A stretch of 64,000 nt of DNA from Planctomycetota bacterium (GCA_019912315.1 JAIOJA010000006.1:1-64000); one strand, 5' to 3'; shown: positions 15,709-24,757, counted from the stretch's first letter. Translations and numbers: made by a program. Notes: generated by a model from the sequence alone, not told the origin.

Positions 15709-16671
15709 ATGAAACCGCTTCTATACTCCTTGCTGTTCTCGGCCCTGCTGGCCGGGTGCGCGCTCACCACCCTGAACACAAAGGACCAGGTCAACCACCC
15801 GGATCCGGAGCCCGTGGAGTCAACAAACGAACACCTCGGCGACCCGACCTTCACCACGGAAACCACCGAAGCAACTACGCAAGCTGCTGTCGACGCCGGC
15901 GAAAAGCCGACCGACGAAAACGCGGTGGTCGGTACCGGCAACACGACGCCGAAGGTCAAACCGGCCGTCGACGCCGATCTGGATAACGGGCTGACCCTCT
16001 ACAATGACGGCAAGCTGCGGGACTCGCGCCTTGCGCTGACGAAGGCGCTGGCCAAGGACCTGAACCAGGAGGACGAGGCGTTCGCGCTGGCCACCTTGCG
16101 CGAAATCAACAGCAAGCTGTTTCTGAGCACCGGCAAAGATGGCGACCTGCGCGTCTACACCGTCAAGAGCGGCGACACGCTGGGCAAGATCGCCAAAAGC
16201 ACAGGCACCACCTGGGAAATGATCCAGCGCCTGAACGGGCTGAAGGGCACGCGCATTGACGTGGGACAGGAACTCAAGATTTTGGGCGGCAACTTTGAGC
16301 TGGTTGTCCGCAAGGAAAAGTTCGTGATGGACCTTATGCTCGACGGCGCCTTCATCCAGCGCTACGAGTGCGGGCTTGGCGTTGACGGCTGCACGCCCCT
16401 CGGCGAGTTCGTGGTGAAGAACCGCATACCGAAGCCCGCTGACGGCAGCTACCCATACGGGCATGAGAAGCACCGGCTGGGCTCGCGCTGGCTTGGATTG
16501 CAGAACGACGAAGGCTACAAGGGCTACGGCATTCACGGCTGCCGCGCGGATGAAGAGGACGAAATCGGCACCGAATGCAGCCAGGGCTGCGTCCGCCTGC
16601 GAAACACGGATGTCGAAGAGATTTACGACATCGTGCCGGCCGGCACCCGCGTGGTGATCCAACTGCGCTAA
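15709..16671 (+). CDS. LysM and L,D-transpeptidase (YkuD) lipoprotein
   Basis: The 320-aa product is exported as a lipoprotein (MKPLLYSLLFSALLAGC, lipobox LAGC). A Thr/Glu-rich linker and a short helical region (LTLYNDGKLRDSRLALTKAL) follow. The LysM motif (about 143-188) is VYTVKSGDTLGKIAKSTG. The YkuD domain has His276 in GIHGC and Cys294 in CSQGCVRLR, the catalytic pair. It lies 63 bp after its paralogue, so the two arose by tandem duplication but diverged in anchoring mode. Predicted role: peptidoglycan crosslinking or remodelling in the periplasm. Confidence 0.93.
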   Translation: MKPLLYSLLFSALLAGCALTTLNTKDQVNHPDPEPVESTNEHLGDPTFTTETTEATTQAAVDAGEKPTDENAVVGTGNTTPKVKPAVDADLDNGLTLYNDGKLRDSRLALTKALAKDLNQEDEAFALATLREINSKLFLSTGKDGDLRVYTVKSGDTLGKIAKSTGTTWEMIQRLNGLKGTRIDVGQELKILGGNFELVVRKEKFVMDLMLDGAFIQRYECGLGVDGCTPLGEFVVKNRIPKPADGSYPYGHEKHRLGSRWLGLQNDEGYKGYGIHGCRADEEDEIGTECSQGCVRLRNTDVEEIYDIVPAGTRVVIQLR

Positions 16672-16693
16672 CCGTCGACAATCGGAAGTCGGG

Positions 16694-16728
16694 ATCGGGA
16701 ATCGGCGACGATTCCCGATTCTGTTTTC
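16694..16728 (+). terminator. Intrinsic terminator after the second L,D-transpeptidase
   Basis: ATCGGGAATCG and CGATTCCCGAT form a perfect 11-bp stem with a GCGA tetraloop, followed by TCTGTTTTC. The upstream arm is part of a run in which TCGG recurs every 6-7 bases from 16682, so the hairpin may derive from an iterated repeat. Confidence 0.75.
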
Positions 16729-16763
16729 ACTGGGCGTTGCCTGAAACACGGCAAACTGCGACC

Positions 16764-17444
16764 ATGAACCCGATGACAGAAGAAACGCCAAAGCACGAAG
16801 CCGTTAAGCGCCACGCAAGCCGCGTGCAATGGGCCTGCGGGCTGTGTTTCGCGCTGCTGTTTCTGATGGGGGTCAGCGGTGTTGCCAGTGTCACGCTGCT
16901 GCACGACGACCCGACGTTCACGTCGAATATTGGCGGCATCGAAGGCGCGACGCTGAAAACCGTGATCGCCCTGCGCGGTGTGATTGAGCTGCTGCATGAG
17001 TGGGGCGGCTACTTCGCGATCGTGCTGGCGGGCTGGGCTGGCACGGAGGTGTTCAACTTTTCGCGTCGCCTGCGCAAGTCGGATCGCGGCGAATGGCGCG
17101 GTACGGGACGCTGGATGGGCCCGGTCGGTGTTTTCGGTGGTATCGTGATCATCGGTTCGCTGATTGCCCTGCTGGCCAGCGGCGTGGCGGCGAAAGCTTA
17201 CGTGGACCACATCGGCGCGCACCACAGTGACGAGTTGTCCGGTATCGACCGAAGCGGCGCGCTCACCAGTCGCGGCGAGGCCATGGACGAATTCCCAAAG
17301 CATGACCTGGCCGAGATGCACGTGCGCGAGTTGAACTACGCGCTGGCTCTGGGGGCGATTCTGCTGGTACTCGCGGCCAACAGCACGCGCGGCATCTCGC
17401 TGGCCTTGAAGAAAGAAGCCAAGGGCGACATAGCACAGAAGTAG
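16764..17444 (+). CDS. Four-helix membrane protein, function unknown
   Basis: The 226-aa product has four predicted membrane helices: VQWACGLCFALLFLMGVSGV, ELLHEWGGYFAIVLAGWAG, GVFGGIVIIGSLIALLASGV and LNYALALGAILLVLAA. Single His residues lie near the first two helices (KRHASR, LLHEWGG), which faintly recalls di-haem cytochrome b561-type proteins, but the fourth helix lacks an obvious ligand and no haem partner is nearby. I therefore leave it unassigned. The ATG at 16764 fits the hydrophobic start. The frame is open upstream across the terminator, which argues against a longer protein. Confidence 0.8.
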   Translation: MNPMTEETPKHEAVKRHASRVQWACGLCFALLFLMGVSGVASVTLLHDDPTFTSNIGGIEGATLKTVIALRGVIELLHEWGGYFAIVLAGWAGTEVFNFSRRLRKSDRGEWRGTGRWMGPVGVFGGIVIIGSLIALLASGVAAKAYVDHIGAHHSDELSGIDRSGALTSRGEAMDEFPKHDLAEMHVRELNYALALGAILLVLAANSTRGISLALKKEAKGDIAQK

Positions 17445-17545
17445 GCGTCGCCACCCGGACCCGAAAAACAACCACAAGTAGCGCTTTTATCGTGTGCAGC
17501 CGTGGTTCCGGTTTTGCGGCTTACAGATGAATGTCGTGGCCCCGC

Positions 17546-19354
17546 TTAGCCCGCTGTCGGCACCAGCCAGAAGTAAACCAGCAGATAGGCCAGCAGCATC
17601 ACCGATATCACCAGCACCGGCACGCTTACCGCCCAGGTGCCTGGGGTGCGTTTTCGAAGGGGCGCAGGCAGGTCCGCCTCGTCCATCGCGCGCCCGGGGA
17701 GCCATTCCAGCACGGCTTCCTTGACGGTCTTGAACTGGCCAAGAATCGGCGTGGCCACGTCATGCCAGAACTTCGGGATGAACCGCCGCCAGATCCAGTC
17801 GATGTCGAGTGTGATCGTCTCCGTGCGCTTCATCAGCGGCAGCAGCACGAAGAACGACAGCCCGGCGAACAGCAGCAGCCCCAGCATCGTCATCACGTGA
17901 TCAAAGCTGTACACGACCTTGGCGTACGCGGCGGCTTCAGCCTTGTAGGGCAGCAGCGCGTACAAAGGCCCGGGGAACACGCCCAGAAAGATACATATGC
18001 CCGCAAAGCCGATCATGGCAGCCTTCATGTTCCAGGGCACTTCCGGCGGGCGCAGCCCGGAATCTTTCTGGAAGAACACGAACCATCCCAGCTTTACACA
18101 CGCGTCGATGAACACGCCGGCCGTCGCGGCCTCGAACACAATCCAGGTCAGAACCAGGTACGTGTTGCTCTTGCCTGCCTCCAGCATCAACGCGGACTGG
18201 TCCGTGATCGCGGCGACGACCATGGATTTGCTGGTGAAGCCGGACGTCAGCGGAAAGCCCGAGATCGCCAGCCCGCCAATGATCATGCACCACATCGTGA
18301 CGGGCATCGTGCGGTACAGCCCGCCAAGCTGGTTCATCTTGGTGCGCCCGGTGGCAAACAGCACGCTGCCCGCGCCCATGAACAGTAGCGCCTTATAGAT
18401 GATGTGCGCAAAGGCATGGCCGGCGGCTCCGTCAATGGCGAGGCGGCTGCCGATGCCGATGCCGATCAGCATGAAGCCGACCTGGTTGACAAGTGAATAG
18501 GACAGCAGCCTGCGTATGTCGTTTTCCAGAATACCGTAGACAACGCCGTAGATTGCCATGAAGCAGCCGAAGGCGATCAGAATGTCGACGCCCGCGAACG
18601 CGGTAAGCAGAGTAAACACGGCGGTCTTGGTGGTAAATGCGCTAAGAATGACCGTGCCGCTGGAGCTGCCCTGCGGGTAGGCATCCGGAATCCATGAGCT
18701 GAATGGCGGCGCGCCCGCATTGACCAGCATGCCGAGCATCATGAGCCACATGCCCGCGCTCTGCCAACTAAGCGTGTTCCAGCCCTCCACCATTTCGTGC
18801 ATGTGGCGGAAGGCCAGCGGGTCGGCATCGCCTGTCTGGATGCGCTGGGCGATCACAATGATGATGCCCATCAGCAGGATCACGCCGCCGAATGCGTGCA
18901 TCCCGAAGTAGCGCATCCCCGCGCCGTAGTTGTCGTTCTGCTTGCCCGACCAGATCAGCACCGTGCTGCCCAGGGTCATGATCTCCCAGAAAATGAACAT
19001 GCTTACAAGGTCGCCCGCGAACAGCACGCCCAGCCCGCCGCCCGCGTACACGGCCGCCGCCGGCAACTCGATTTCGCGCTTCTGATTGAAGGCGTACAGC
19101 ACGCCGCCCAGCAGCATGATGCCGAAGACCGTCGCGAATACCGGGGTCGCCGCGTGTACATGCACGGGGGTAAGCTGCATTCCCATCAGGGTGACGAAGC
19201 TGTCACGCCCCTGGTCAATCACCTGCCAGGCGTCGGCCAGGGCGATCACGGGCAGGGCGAACGCGAGCACCCAGCGCAGCTTGCCCTTCGCCGCGGCCAG
19301 AAGGATCGCGCCGAACAGCAGGACGAATGCGGGCGGGATATCAGTCATCCGCAT
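17546..19354 (-). CDS. Mrp-type antiporter subunit, third MrpD-like (proton-channel) paralogue
   Basis: The 602-aa product is a complex-I-like proton-channel subunit (NuoL/M/N, MrpA/D family) with about 14 membrane helices. The TM5 glutamate is kept in MFIFWEIMTLGS and a TM8 lysine in SAFTTKTAVF. The TM7 lysine before the PxHxW motif is replaced: the segment reads LVNAGAPPFSSWIPDAYP, with Asn and Ser in place of Lys and His. The C-terminal extension (after about residue 480) ends with one more helix, AVSVPVLVISVMLLAYLL. It is the last gene of the mrp operon and its start overlaps the 81-aa gene by 14 bases. The ion specificity is unknown. Confidence 0.88.
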   Translation of the reverse strand: MRMTDIPPAFVLLFGAILLAAAKGKLRWVLAFALPVIALADAWQVIDQGRDSFVTLMGMQLTPVHVHAATPVFATVFGIMLLGGVLYAFNQKREIELPAAAVYAGGGLGVLFAGDLVSMFIFWEIMTLGSTVLIWSGKQNDNYGAGMRYFGMHAFGGVILLMGIIIVIAQRIQTGDADPLAFRHMHEMVEGWNTLSWQSAGMWLMMLGMLVNAGAPPFSSWIPDAYPQGSSSGTVILSAFTTKTAVFTLLTAFAGVDILIAFGCFMAIYGVVYGILENDIRRLLSYSLVNQVGFMLIGIGIGSRLAIDGAAGHAFAHIIYKALLFMGAGSVLFATGRTKMNQLGGLYRTMPVTMWCMIIGGLAISGFPLTSGFTSKSMVVAAITDQSALMLEAGKSNTYLVLTWIVFEAATAGVFIDACVKLGWFVFFQKDSGLRPPEVPWNMKAAMIGFAGICIFLGVFPGPLYALLPYKAEAAAYAKVVYSFDHVMTMLGLLLFAGLSFFVLLPLMKRTETITLDIDWIWRRFIPKFWHDVATPILGQFKTVKEAVLEWLPGRAMDEADLPAPLRKRTPGTWAVSVPVLVISVMLLAYLLVYFWLVPTAG

Positions 19355-19586
19355 AGAACGTGTCCTTGCGTTTCAACGCGATCGCGAGTGTCTTGGCGAC
19401 CAGAATCAGAAAGAACGCCGAGAGGAACCCGAACATCGGATAGAACTCGGGCAGCGTGTCGAAGGTGAACTCGCTCCCTTCAAAGTGCGCGTGATGGTGT
19501 ACCGTCAGATCAATCAGAATGACTGCGCCGACGATTCCGAGAATCGCGAGCCACGCAAACTGCTGGTTGCGTCGTTTGGTGAACAT
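19341..19586 (-). CDS. Small two-helix membrane protein within the mrp operon
   Basis: The 81-aa product has two membrane helices (WLAILGIVGAVILIDLTV and MFGFLSAFFLILVAKTLAIAL) joined by a His-rich loop (VHHHAHFEGSEF). The ATG at 19586 overlaps the stop of the upstream MrpD-like gene (TGATG), and its own stop overlaps the next gene, so it is translated as part of the operon. It matches no standard Mrp subunit (A-G) that I recognise. An accessory subunit linking two MrpD-like proteins is a reasonable inference. Confidence 0.82.
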   Translation of the reverse strand: MFTKRRNQQFAWLAILGIVGAVILIDLTVHHHAHFEGSEFTFDTLPEFYPMFGFLSAFFLILVAKTLAIALKRKDTFYADD

Positions 19587-21112
19587 CAGCCCACGGCCCT
19601 CCGAACCAGCTCCGCCAGTGTTGCCGCAGGCTGGTTCCAGAAGAAAAAGAACAGTGTCAGCGTCGCCGTGAACGTCAGCGCGGTGACGATTGCCCACGGG
19701 GCTTCCCCGTGCGGGTGCTTCAGGTCTTCGTCCGACAGGGTCCTGAAGAACGCGCGGTACACGATGGGCAGGAAGTAGCCGGCGTTGAGCAACGTGCTGA
19801 ACAGGATGACCACCAGCGCGAACACCTCGTCAAAGTGCCCGCCAGGCAGGCTGCCGCTTTCAATCACACCGTTGATCAGGAACCACTTGCTGACAAAGCC
19901 GACGACCGGCGGCACGCCGATCATGCTGAGCGTGCCGATGGTAAACGCCCCCATGGTCCAGGGCATGCGCCGCCCGATGCCGTCAAGCTGGCTGATCTGC
20001 GTCTTGTGCGCGGCCGTGTAGATGCTGCCCGCCGCGAAGAACAGGGTGATCTTGCCGAATGCGTGCGCGACAATGTGAAAGGTCGCGGCCATGATGCTGA
20101 TCGGCGTCAACAGCGCGACGCCCAGCACAACGTAGCTGAGTTGGCTGATTGTCGAGTACGCCAGGCGCTTCTTTAAATTGTCCTGGAACATGGCGATCAA
20201 CGACGCGATCAGAATCGTCGCCCCCGCCGCGTACAGCAGCCAGCCGCCCTGCCCGTACTCTCGCAGTGTTTCCACGCCGAAGACATAGACGGTCACCTTG
20301 ATGACGCAAAACACGCCGGCCTTCACCACCGCCACAGCGTGCAGGAAGGCGCTGACCGGGGTCGGCGCGACCATCGCTGCGGGAAGCCAGCGGTGAACGG
20401 GCATGAGCGCCGCCTTGCCGATGCCGTAGATATAGAGAAAGAACAGCAGCCCAAAGACAGCCGGTGTGACCGCGCCGGCCGCCAGCCCCTCGCGGAAGAT
20501 GCCGCCGCTTGCGAAGTCGAGACCGCTTACGCCGCCCGTGTGCTGTAGCGCGACAATCCAGAGCAACGCAAGCAGCTGAAAGCAGACGGAAGTGGTAAGC
20601 AGAATGCCCAGGTAGATGCGCCCGCTTTTGACGGCGTCCGTGTTGCCCTTGTGGGTCACCAACGGGAAGGTGCTCAGCGTCAGGGTTTCGTAGAACACGA
20701 ACATCGTGAACAGGTTTTCGGCGAAGGCGATGCCGACGGCGCTGGCAATCGCCAGCGGGAAGCACACATAGAAGCGCGTCTGGTGCTTCTCGTTGTTGCC
20801 GCGCATGTAGCCAATGCTGTACAGAGAATTCGGTATCCACAGCAGCGTGGCTACCAGCGCGTAGACCATGCCCAGCGGCTCAACGCGGAAACTCAGTTTC
20901 ACGCCCGGCAGCACCTGCCACAGGTCAAGTGTCGGCTGCGCGCCGTTGATGACCGCGGGGTACAGACTCGCCACAAAACCGAAAGTCGCCACGGCGGTAA
21001 GCAGCGTAAATGTCTCGCGCAGGTTCGGGACGCCGCGGCTCATGGCGATCAGCAGCGCGCCGAGGATCGGCAGCCCGAGTGCCAGTGTGATTGCCATTTC
21101 CGGGGGGATCAT
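19586..21112 (-). CDS. Mrp-type antiporter subunit, second MrpD-like paralogue
   Basis: The 508-aa product is a NuoM/N- or MrpD-like proton channel. Typical signatures are MFVFYETLTLSTFPLVTHKG with the TM5 Glu, GKAALMPVHRWLPAAMVAPT with the TM7 Lys and the PxHxWLP motif, and AVAVVKAGVF with the TM8 Lys. The start at 21112 (MIPPEMAITLALG) overlaps the upstream mrpD stop by four bases (ATGA). A longer open frame upstream runs antisense-like across mrpD and is not coding. It should translocate H+ within the membrane arm, with Na+ or another cation exchanged by the complex. Confidence 0.92.
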   Translation of the reverse strand: MIPPEMAITLALGLPILGALLIAMSRGVPNLRETFTLLTAVATFGFVASLYPAVINGAQPTLDLWQVLPGVKLSFRVEPLGMVYALVATLLWIPNSLYSIGYMRGNNEKHQTRFYVCFPLAIASAVGIAFAENLFTMFVFYETLTLSTFPLVTHKGNTDAVKSGRIYLGILLTTSVCFQLLALLWIVALQHTGGVSGLDFASGGIFREGLAAGAVTPAVFGLLFFLYIYGIGKAALMPVHRWLPAAMVAPTPVSAFLHAVAVVKAGVFCVIKVTVYVFGVETLREYGQGGWLLYAAGATILIASLIAMFQDNLKKRLAYSTISQLSYVVLGVALLTPISIMAATFHIVAHAFGKITLFFAAGSIYTAAHKTQISQLDGIGRRMPWTMGAFTIGTLSMIGVPPVVGFVSKWFLINGVIESGSLPGGHFDEVFALVVILFSTLLNAGYFLPIVYRAFFRTLSDEDLKHPHGEAPWAIVTALTFTATLTLFFFFWNQPAATLAELVRRAVG

Positions 21113-22644
21113 GGTTGCACCCCCAGCAGGGTTTCGGCCGCCGCTTCCGCGATCCAGCTTGTTGTGTTCGCATCCACGCCAAAGTAGATGCTCGCCCCGA
21201 TCAGCAGCAACATGGGAACCAGCATCGTGATCGGGGCTTCTTGGACGTTTGGCGCACCTTCGTCGCGTTTGCCGAAGTAGATGGTCTCGACGACGCGCCA
21301 CACGTACACCACGGCCAGCAGAGAGCCTACCAGGACAATCGCCGCCATTTCGTAGCGCCCGGCCTCGATGGCGCCGGTCACCAGATACCACTTGCTGACA
21401 AATCCCGCCGTCAGCGGCACGCCGATCAGCCCCAGCCCACCGGCGGTAAAGGCGCCCATGCTTACGGGCAGTTTGCGCCCCAGCCCGCGCAAGTCCTGCA
21501 GGCGCGTGTTGCCCAGGCGGTACGCGACGACGCCCAGGGCCATGAACATGCCGCCCTTCGTCAGGGCGTGGTTGAAGATGTGAATCACGGCGGCCGTCAG
21601 CCCGTTCTTGTTGTCCAGGGCGAAACCGAGGGCGATGTATCCGATCTGCGCGATGCTCGAGTAGGCAAGGATCTTCTTGACGTTGTCCTGCTTGATCGCC
21701 AGGTAACTGCCCAGCAGGATCGCCATCCCTGCAGAAACCATGATGAACACGTGCGTCGGAATCGCGCCCCGGAAAGCGGCGTCGGTGCCGACAATCGTAT
21801 AGATAAATCGAATGCTGATGTACGCGCCCACTTTGGTCGCTGTCGCTGCCAGAAGGGCGGATACCGCCGCCGGCGCATAGGTGTAGGCGTTGGGAAGCCA
21901 TGTGTGCAGCGGAAACAGCGCCAGCTTTAGCGACACGCCGACAAACAGGAACGCGAAGCCCGTCAGCACGGTCTTCTGGTACTGCGGCTCGGCGGTGCCC
22001 CACGTGATGTAGATGGCGTCCAGGCGCTCCGCCATGTCCATCATGTTGAGCGTGCCCGTAACCATGTACAGGAAGCCGATACCAAGCAGGATGAAACTCG
22101 CACCAATGGTCCCGAGCACCAGATAGTTGATCGCGGCGGTCAGCGCGCGGCGGTCGCGCCCCTTGCCCATGGCGACCAGCGTGTACGTCGCGAGGCTGCT
22201 GATTTCGAGCAGCACGTACAGGTTGAACGCGTCGCCGGTGATCGTGATGCCCAACAGCCCGGTCTGGCAGAACAGCCACACGGCGTAGAAGAAATGCAGG
22301 CGGTCGCGCGAAACTTCGGATGCCACGCTACGCCGCGCAAACAGTGTGACCGCGGCGCTGATCAGGGCGACTGTACACAGCACGCCGCCATTCAGCGGGT
22401 CGATGCGGTACTCAATCCCGTAGGGCACGGGCCAGTTGCCCATCAAGTAGCTGACGGTGTAGGTGCCGCTGTGCATGACGTCGATCAGCAACTGGATCGA
22501 ACCGGCGAACACCAGCAGCGACGCAAGCATCGCGATCCACCAGCCCAGCCCGCGGCGCCCGATCAACGCGGTGATCAGTCCCAGCACCAGGGGTGTCAGG
22601 ACAATCAGCGCGGGGATCTGATGCTGAAGCTGGTCGGGAATCAT
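21109..22644 (-). CDS. mrpD: Mrp Na+/H+ antiporter subunit D
   Basis: The 511-aa product is the best match to canonical MrpD. It has about 14 membrane helices, the TM5 glutamate in FNLYVLLEISSLATYTLVA, the TM7 lysine in VSLKLALFPLHTWLPNAYTY and ATATKVGAY on TM8. It lies directly after the MrpC-like gene with a four-base ATGA overlap, the same C-D order as in Bacillus and Staphylococcus mrp/mnh operons. Role: proton channel of a multisubunit secondary antiporter in the cytoplasmic membrane. Confidence 0.94.
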   Translation of the reverse strand: MIPDQLQHQIPALIVLTPLVLGLITALIGRRGLGWWIAMLASLLVFAGSIQLLIDVMHSGTYTVSYLMGNWPVPYGIEYRIDPLNGGVLCTVALISAAVTLFARRSVASEVSRDRLHFFYAVWLFCQTGLLGITITGDAFNLYVLLEISSLATYTLVAMGKGRDRRALTAAINYLVLGTIGASFILLGIGFLYMVTGTLNMMDMAERLDAIYITWGTAEPQYQKTVLTGFAFLFVGVSLKLALFPLHTWLPNAYTYAPAAVSALLAATATKVGAYISIRFIYTIVGTDAAFRGAIPTHVFIMVSAGMAILLGSYLAIKQDNVKKILAYSSIAQIGYIALGFALDNKNGLTAAVIHIFNHALTKGGMFMALGVVAYRLGNTRLQDLRGLGRKLPVSMGAFTAGGLGLIGVPLTAGFVSKWYLVTGAIEAGRYEMAAIVLVGSLLAVVYVWRVVETIYFGKRDEGAPNVQEAPITMLVPMLLLIGASIYFGVDANTTSWIAEAAAETLLGVQP

Positions 22645-23012
22645 TCCTGCTCAGCCTCCAGGTGATTGAGGTCGTGCTCGTCGATGCTGCCGAATTTTTC
22701 GCGAATATTGACGATGATCGCCAGCGCCACGGCCAGTGTGCTGACGGAAACCACAATCGCCGTAAGGATCAGCGCGTGGGGAAGCGGGTTGCTGTAGACG
22801 ACATCCGTCTGCTCGCCCATGACTTTCACGGGCGCGGTGCCGCCGTCAACTTTGCCGATCGAGATGTAGAACAGAAAGATGCCGGTCTGAAAAATACCCA
22901 GCCCAATTGCCTTCTTCACGAGGTTGGACTTCGCGACCACAGCGTAAAAGCCGATCATCATGATGATGATCGTGACCCAGTAGTTGTAGTGATCGTGTAG
23001 AAAATCCAGCAC
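22641..23012 (-). CDS. mrpC: Mrp antiporter subunit C (NuoK-like)
   Basis: The 123-aa product has three membrane helices typical of MrpC/NuoK: VTIIIMMIGFYAVVAKSNLVKKAIGLGIFQTGIFLFYISIG includes the first two, followed by NPLPHALILTAIVVSVSTLAVALAIIV with the conserved PLPHALxLTAIVV motif. The start overlaps the mrpB stop by one base and its stop overlaps mrpD by four. It forms the NuoK-like module next to MrpD in the antiporter. Confidence 0.94.
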   Translation of the reverse strand: MLDFLHDHYNYWVTIIIMMIGFYAVVAKSNLVKKAIGLGIFQTGIFLFYISIGKVDGGTAPVKVMGEQTDVVYSNPLPHALILTAIVVSVSTLAVALAIIVNIREKFGSIDEHDLNHLEAEQE

Positions 23013-23494
23013 TAGCGCCTCGGCAGGTCCATTTCGGTCGGGTTGTCGTAATCCTTATTCACGGGCTCGTCCTCGGGCGCCGTGCCTTCCGTAATCTCGT
23101 TGAAAATCGTGATCATGACCGCCGCCACGGTCAGTCCGACGCCGTACTCGACCAGCGTCATGCCCCAGGGCTCCGCGCCGCCGGGGTTTGCCGGGTTCAA
23201 CGCCGCGTGGTCAAGGAACTCGTAGCCGTTGCCCATGGCCCAGAAGCCCACCCCGGCGTAAATCAGCACACCGCAGGCGGCCGCGATGTCCGTTACCCAG
23301 CGCGGGATGATTCTGCGCAACTCCTGCGCGCCGAAGATCATGCCGTACAACAAGAAGCCCGCGGCGATGATCACGCCGGCCTGAAAGCCGCCACCGGGGC
23401 CGAGTTCGCCGTGGGTCTGGACATACAGCCCGAACACCACCATGAACGGAATGTTCCAGCGGGCAACGACGCGCAGAACGACCAGGTCTTTCAC
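23012..23494 (-). CDS. mrpB: Mrp antiporter subunit B (MnhB/MbhF-like)
   Basis: The 160-aa product has four membrane helices and the family signature HGELGPGGGFQAGVIIAAGF near residue 30, plus EYGVGLTVAAVMITIFNEI near the end. MrpB is an essential small subunit of Mrp antiporters. It overlaps both neighbours (ATGA upstream, one base downstream). Family and context agree. Confidence 0.93.
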   Translation of the reverse strand: MKDLVVLRVVARWNIPFMVVFGLYVQTHGELGPGGGFQAGVIIAAGFLLYGMIFGAQELRRIIPRWVTDIAAACGVLIYAGVGFWAMGNGYEFLDHAALNPANPGGAEPWGMTLVEYGVGLTVAAVMITIFNEITEGTAPEDEPVNKDYDNPTEMDLPRR

Positions 23495-24138
23495 AGCAAC
23501 CCTCCCTTCAGAGGATTGCCGCGCCGCCCGCGCAGCAGCAGGATCATGCCGAGCCCCGCCGTGAAAATGACGCAGGTTTCAAACATGGTGTCGAACGCGC
23601 GGTAGGAAACAATCACGGCGGTTACCTGGTTCGGCACGTGCCCGTGGAAGTAGTCGCCGTGCGCGGTGTCCGCGGCGTGGCTGTGTTCGTCGGCGTGGGC
23701 GGCAGCCTCCACGCCGCTCTTGCCGTCCGGGTGCTTAAGTACGTCCTGGGCGATGTAGCCCTTCGTCAGCTTGTTGGTTTGCGCCGGGGCGCTGGGATCG
23801 CCGAATGCGGGCATGTCGAGAGTGCCGTAGACAAGCACCGCGCCGGTCGCGACAACAATCAGCAGGGCGGGCCAGTGAACAGGCTTGCGCACGGTTTCCT
23901 GTTGTCCGACCAGCACCAGTGTGCCGACCAGCAGAATCGTTGAAATGCCTGCCCCGACAGCCGCTTCCGTGAACGCGACATCGACGGCGTCCATGTTCAC
24001 CCACACCAGCGCCATCAGCAAACTGTAGATCCCGGAAAGCAACACCGCGCTGAACAGACTGCGTACTTCCACGACCGCGACGGCCGTGATTGTCACCAGG
24101 ATCAGCAGGGCGATGTCAATCGCGATGAATTCAATCAT
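23491..24138 (-). CDS. MbhD/MbhE-like subunit, a stand-alone C-terminal part of MrpA
   Basis: The 215-aa product matches the region that follows the NuoL-like part in canonical MrpA. Residues 1-80 (DIALLILVTITAVAVVEVRS, DVAFTEAAVGAGISTILLVG) form the NuoJ-like MbhD/DUF4040 domain. The C-terminal helix follows VTAVIVSYRAFDTMFETCVIFTAG, the MbhE motif. Between them is an unusual His-rich loop (AAHADEHSHAADTAHGDYFHGH) that could bind metal or buffer protons. In Mbh hydrogenases and archaeal Mrp operons these domains are separate proteins, as here. The gene overlaps mrpG and mrpB by four bases each. Confidence 0.88.
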   Translation of the reverse strand: MIEFIAIDIALLILVTITAVAVVEVRSLFSAVLLSGIYSLLMALVWVNMDAVDVAFTEAAVGAGISTILLVGTLVLVGQQETVRKPVHWPALLIVVATGAVLVYGTLDMPAFGDPSAPAQTNKLTKGYIAQDVLKHPDGKSGVEAAAHADEHSHAADTAHGDYFHGHVPNQVTAVIVSYRAFDTMFETCVIFTAGLGMILLLRGRRGNPLKGGLL

Positions 24139-24458
24139 GCGTCATCGCCCTCCCACGGCTTCAGCCCAGCCAGAAAGCCTGCCTTCGTGATCGCGTGCGT
24201 GGCGACCGGCGCCGTGATCATGATGAACAGGACGATCAGCACCAGCTTCGCCGCCACCAGGTAGCCGTAGTGGTACTTCATGGTTTCCACCAGCAACCCC
24301 AGCGTGATCAGCGACACGCCCATGGTGTCGTTCTTGCCGGCCGGGTGCAGGCGCGCAAAGAAGTCCGGCATGCGCAGAATGCCGATGGCGCCCGTGACGG
24401 CAAAGAAGCAGCCGCCCGCCAGGCAGATGATGGTGAAGATGTCGAGGGCCATCTCCAT
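24135..24458 (-). CDS. mrpG: Mrp antiporter subunit G
   Basis: The 107-aa product has three membrane helices and the MrpG signatures GCFFAVTGAIGILRMPDFFA RLHPAGKND (split here by a space) and SLITLGLLV. It lies between mrpF (one-base TGATG overlap) and the MbhD-like gene (ATGA overlap). A second ATG two codons in is an alternative start. Confidence 0.93.
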   Translation of the reverse strand: MEMALDIFTIICLAGGCFFAVTGAIGILRMPDFFARLHPAGKNDTMGVSLITLGLLVETMKYHYGYLVAAKLVLIVLFIMITAPVATHAITKAGFLAGLKPWEGDDA

Positions 24459-24757
24459 CAGCCCAGCCTCCGATGCTTGACGTATTTGAGAATCGCAATG
24501 GTGCCGAGAAAGTTCAGAATCGCGTACAGCAGCGCGATATCCAGGAACTCAGGGCGACGGGTGATGAACCCGAGCAGCGCCACAAAGATCACCGTCTTTG
24601 TACCCATGGTGTTCATGGCAAGAATGCGGTCGTAGACGGTGGGGCCTATGAACGCGCGCACCAGCACCAGCAGGATGGCGAACAGCAGGATTACGCCGGC
24701 GATCAGCGTGGGCAAATCCGTAACCGCGGTGTCGGGAAGCAACTGGGCGAGGATCAC
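24458..24757 (-). CDS. mrpF: Mrp antiporter subunit F
   Basis: The 99-aa product has three membrane helices and the MrpF motif ARAFIGPTVYDRILAMNTMGTK in slightly changed form (VRAFIGPTVYDRILAMNTMG). The ATG overlaps the mrpE stop by four bases. Length and position after mrpE match the standard E-F-G order. Confidence 0.93.
   Translation of the reverse strand: MILAQLLPDTAVTDLPTLIAGVILLFAILLVLVRAFIGPTVYDRILAMNTMGTKTVIFVALLGFITRRPEFLDIALLYAILNFLGTIAILKYVKHRRLG

Noticed and set aside
16764-17444. Cytochrome b561-like assignment
   Set aside because: Only two of the four helices carry a suitably placed His and no haem-related neighbour exists. Left as unknown membrane protein.
21113-22279. N-terminal extension of the second MrpD-like gene
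   Set aside because: The frame stays open far upstream but overlaps mrpD completely. The real start is the ATG at 21112 in an ATGA junction.
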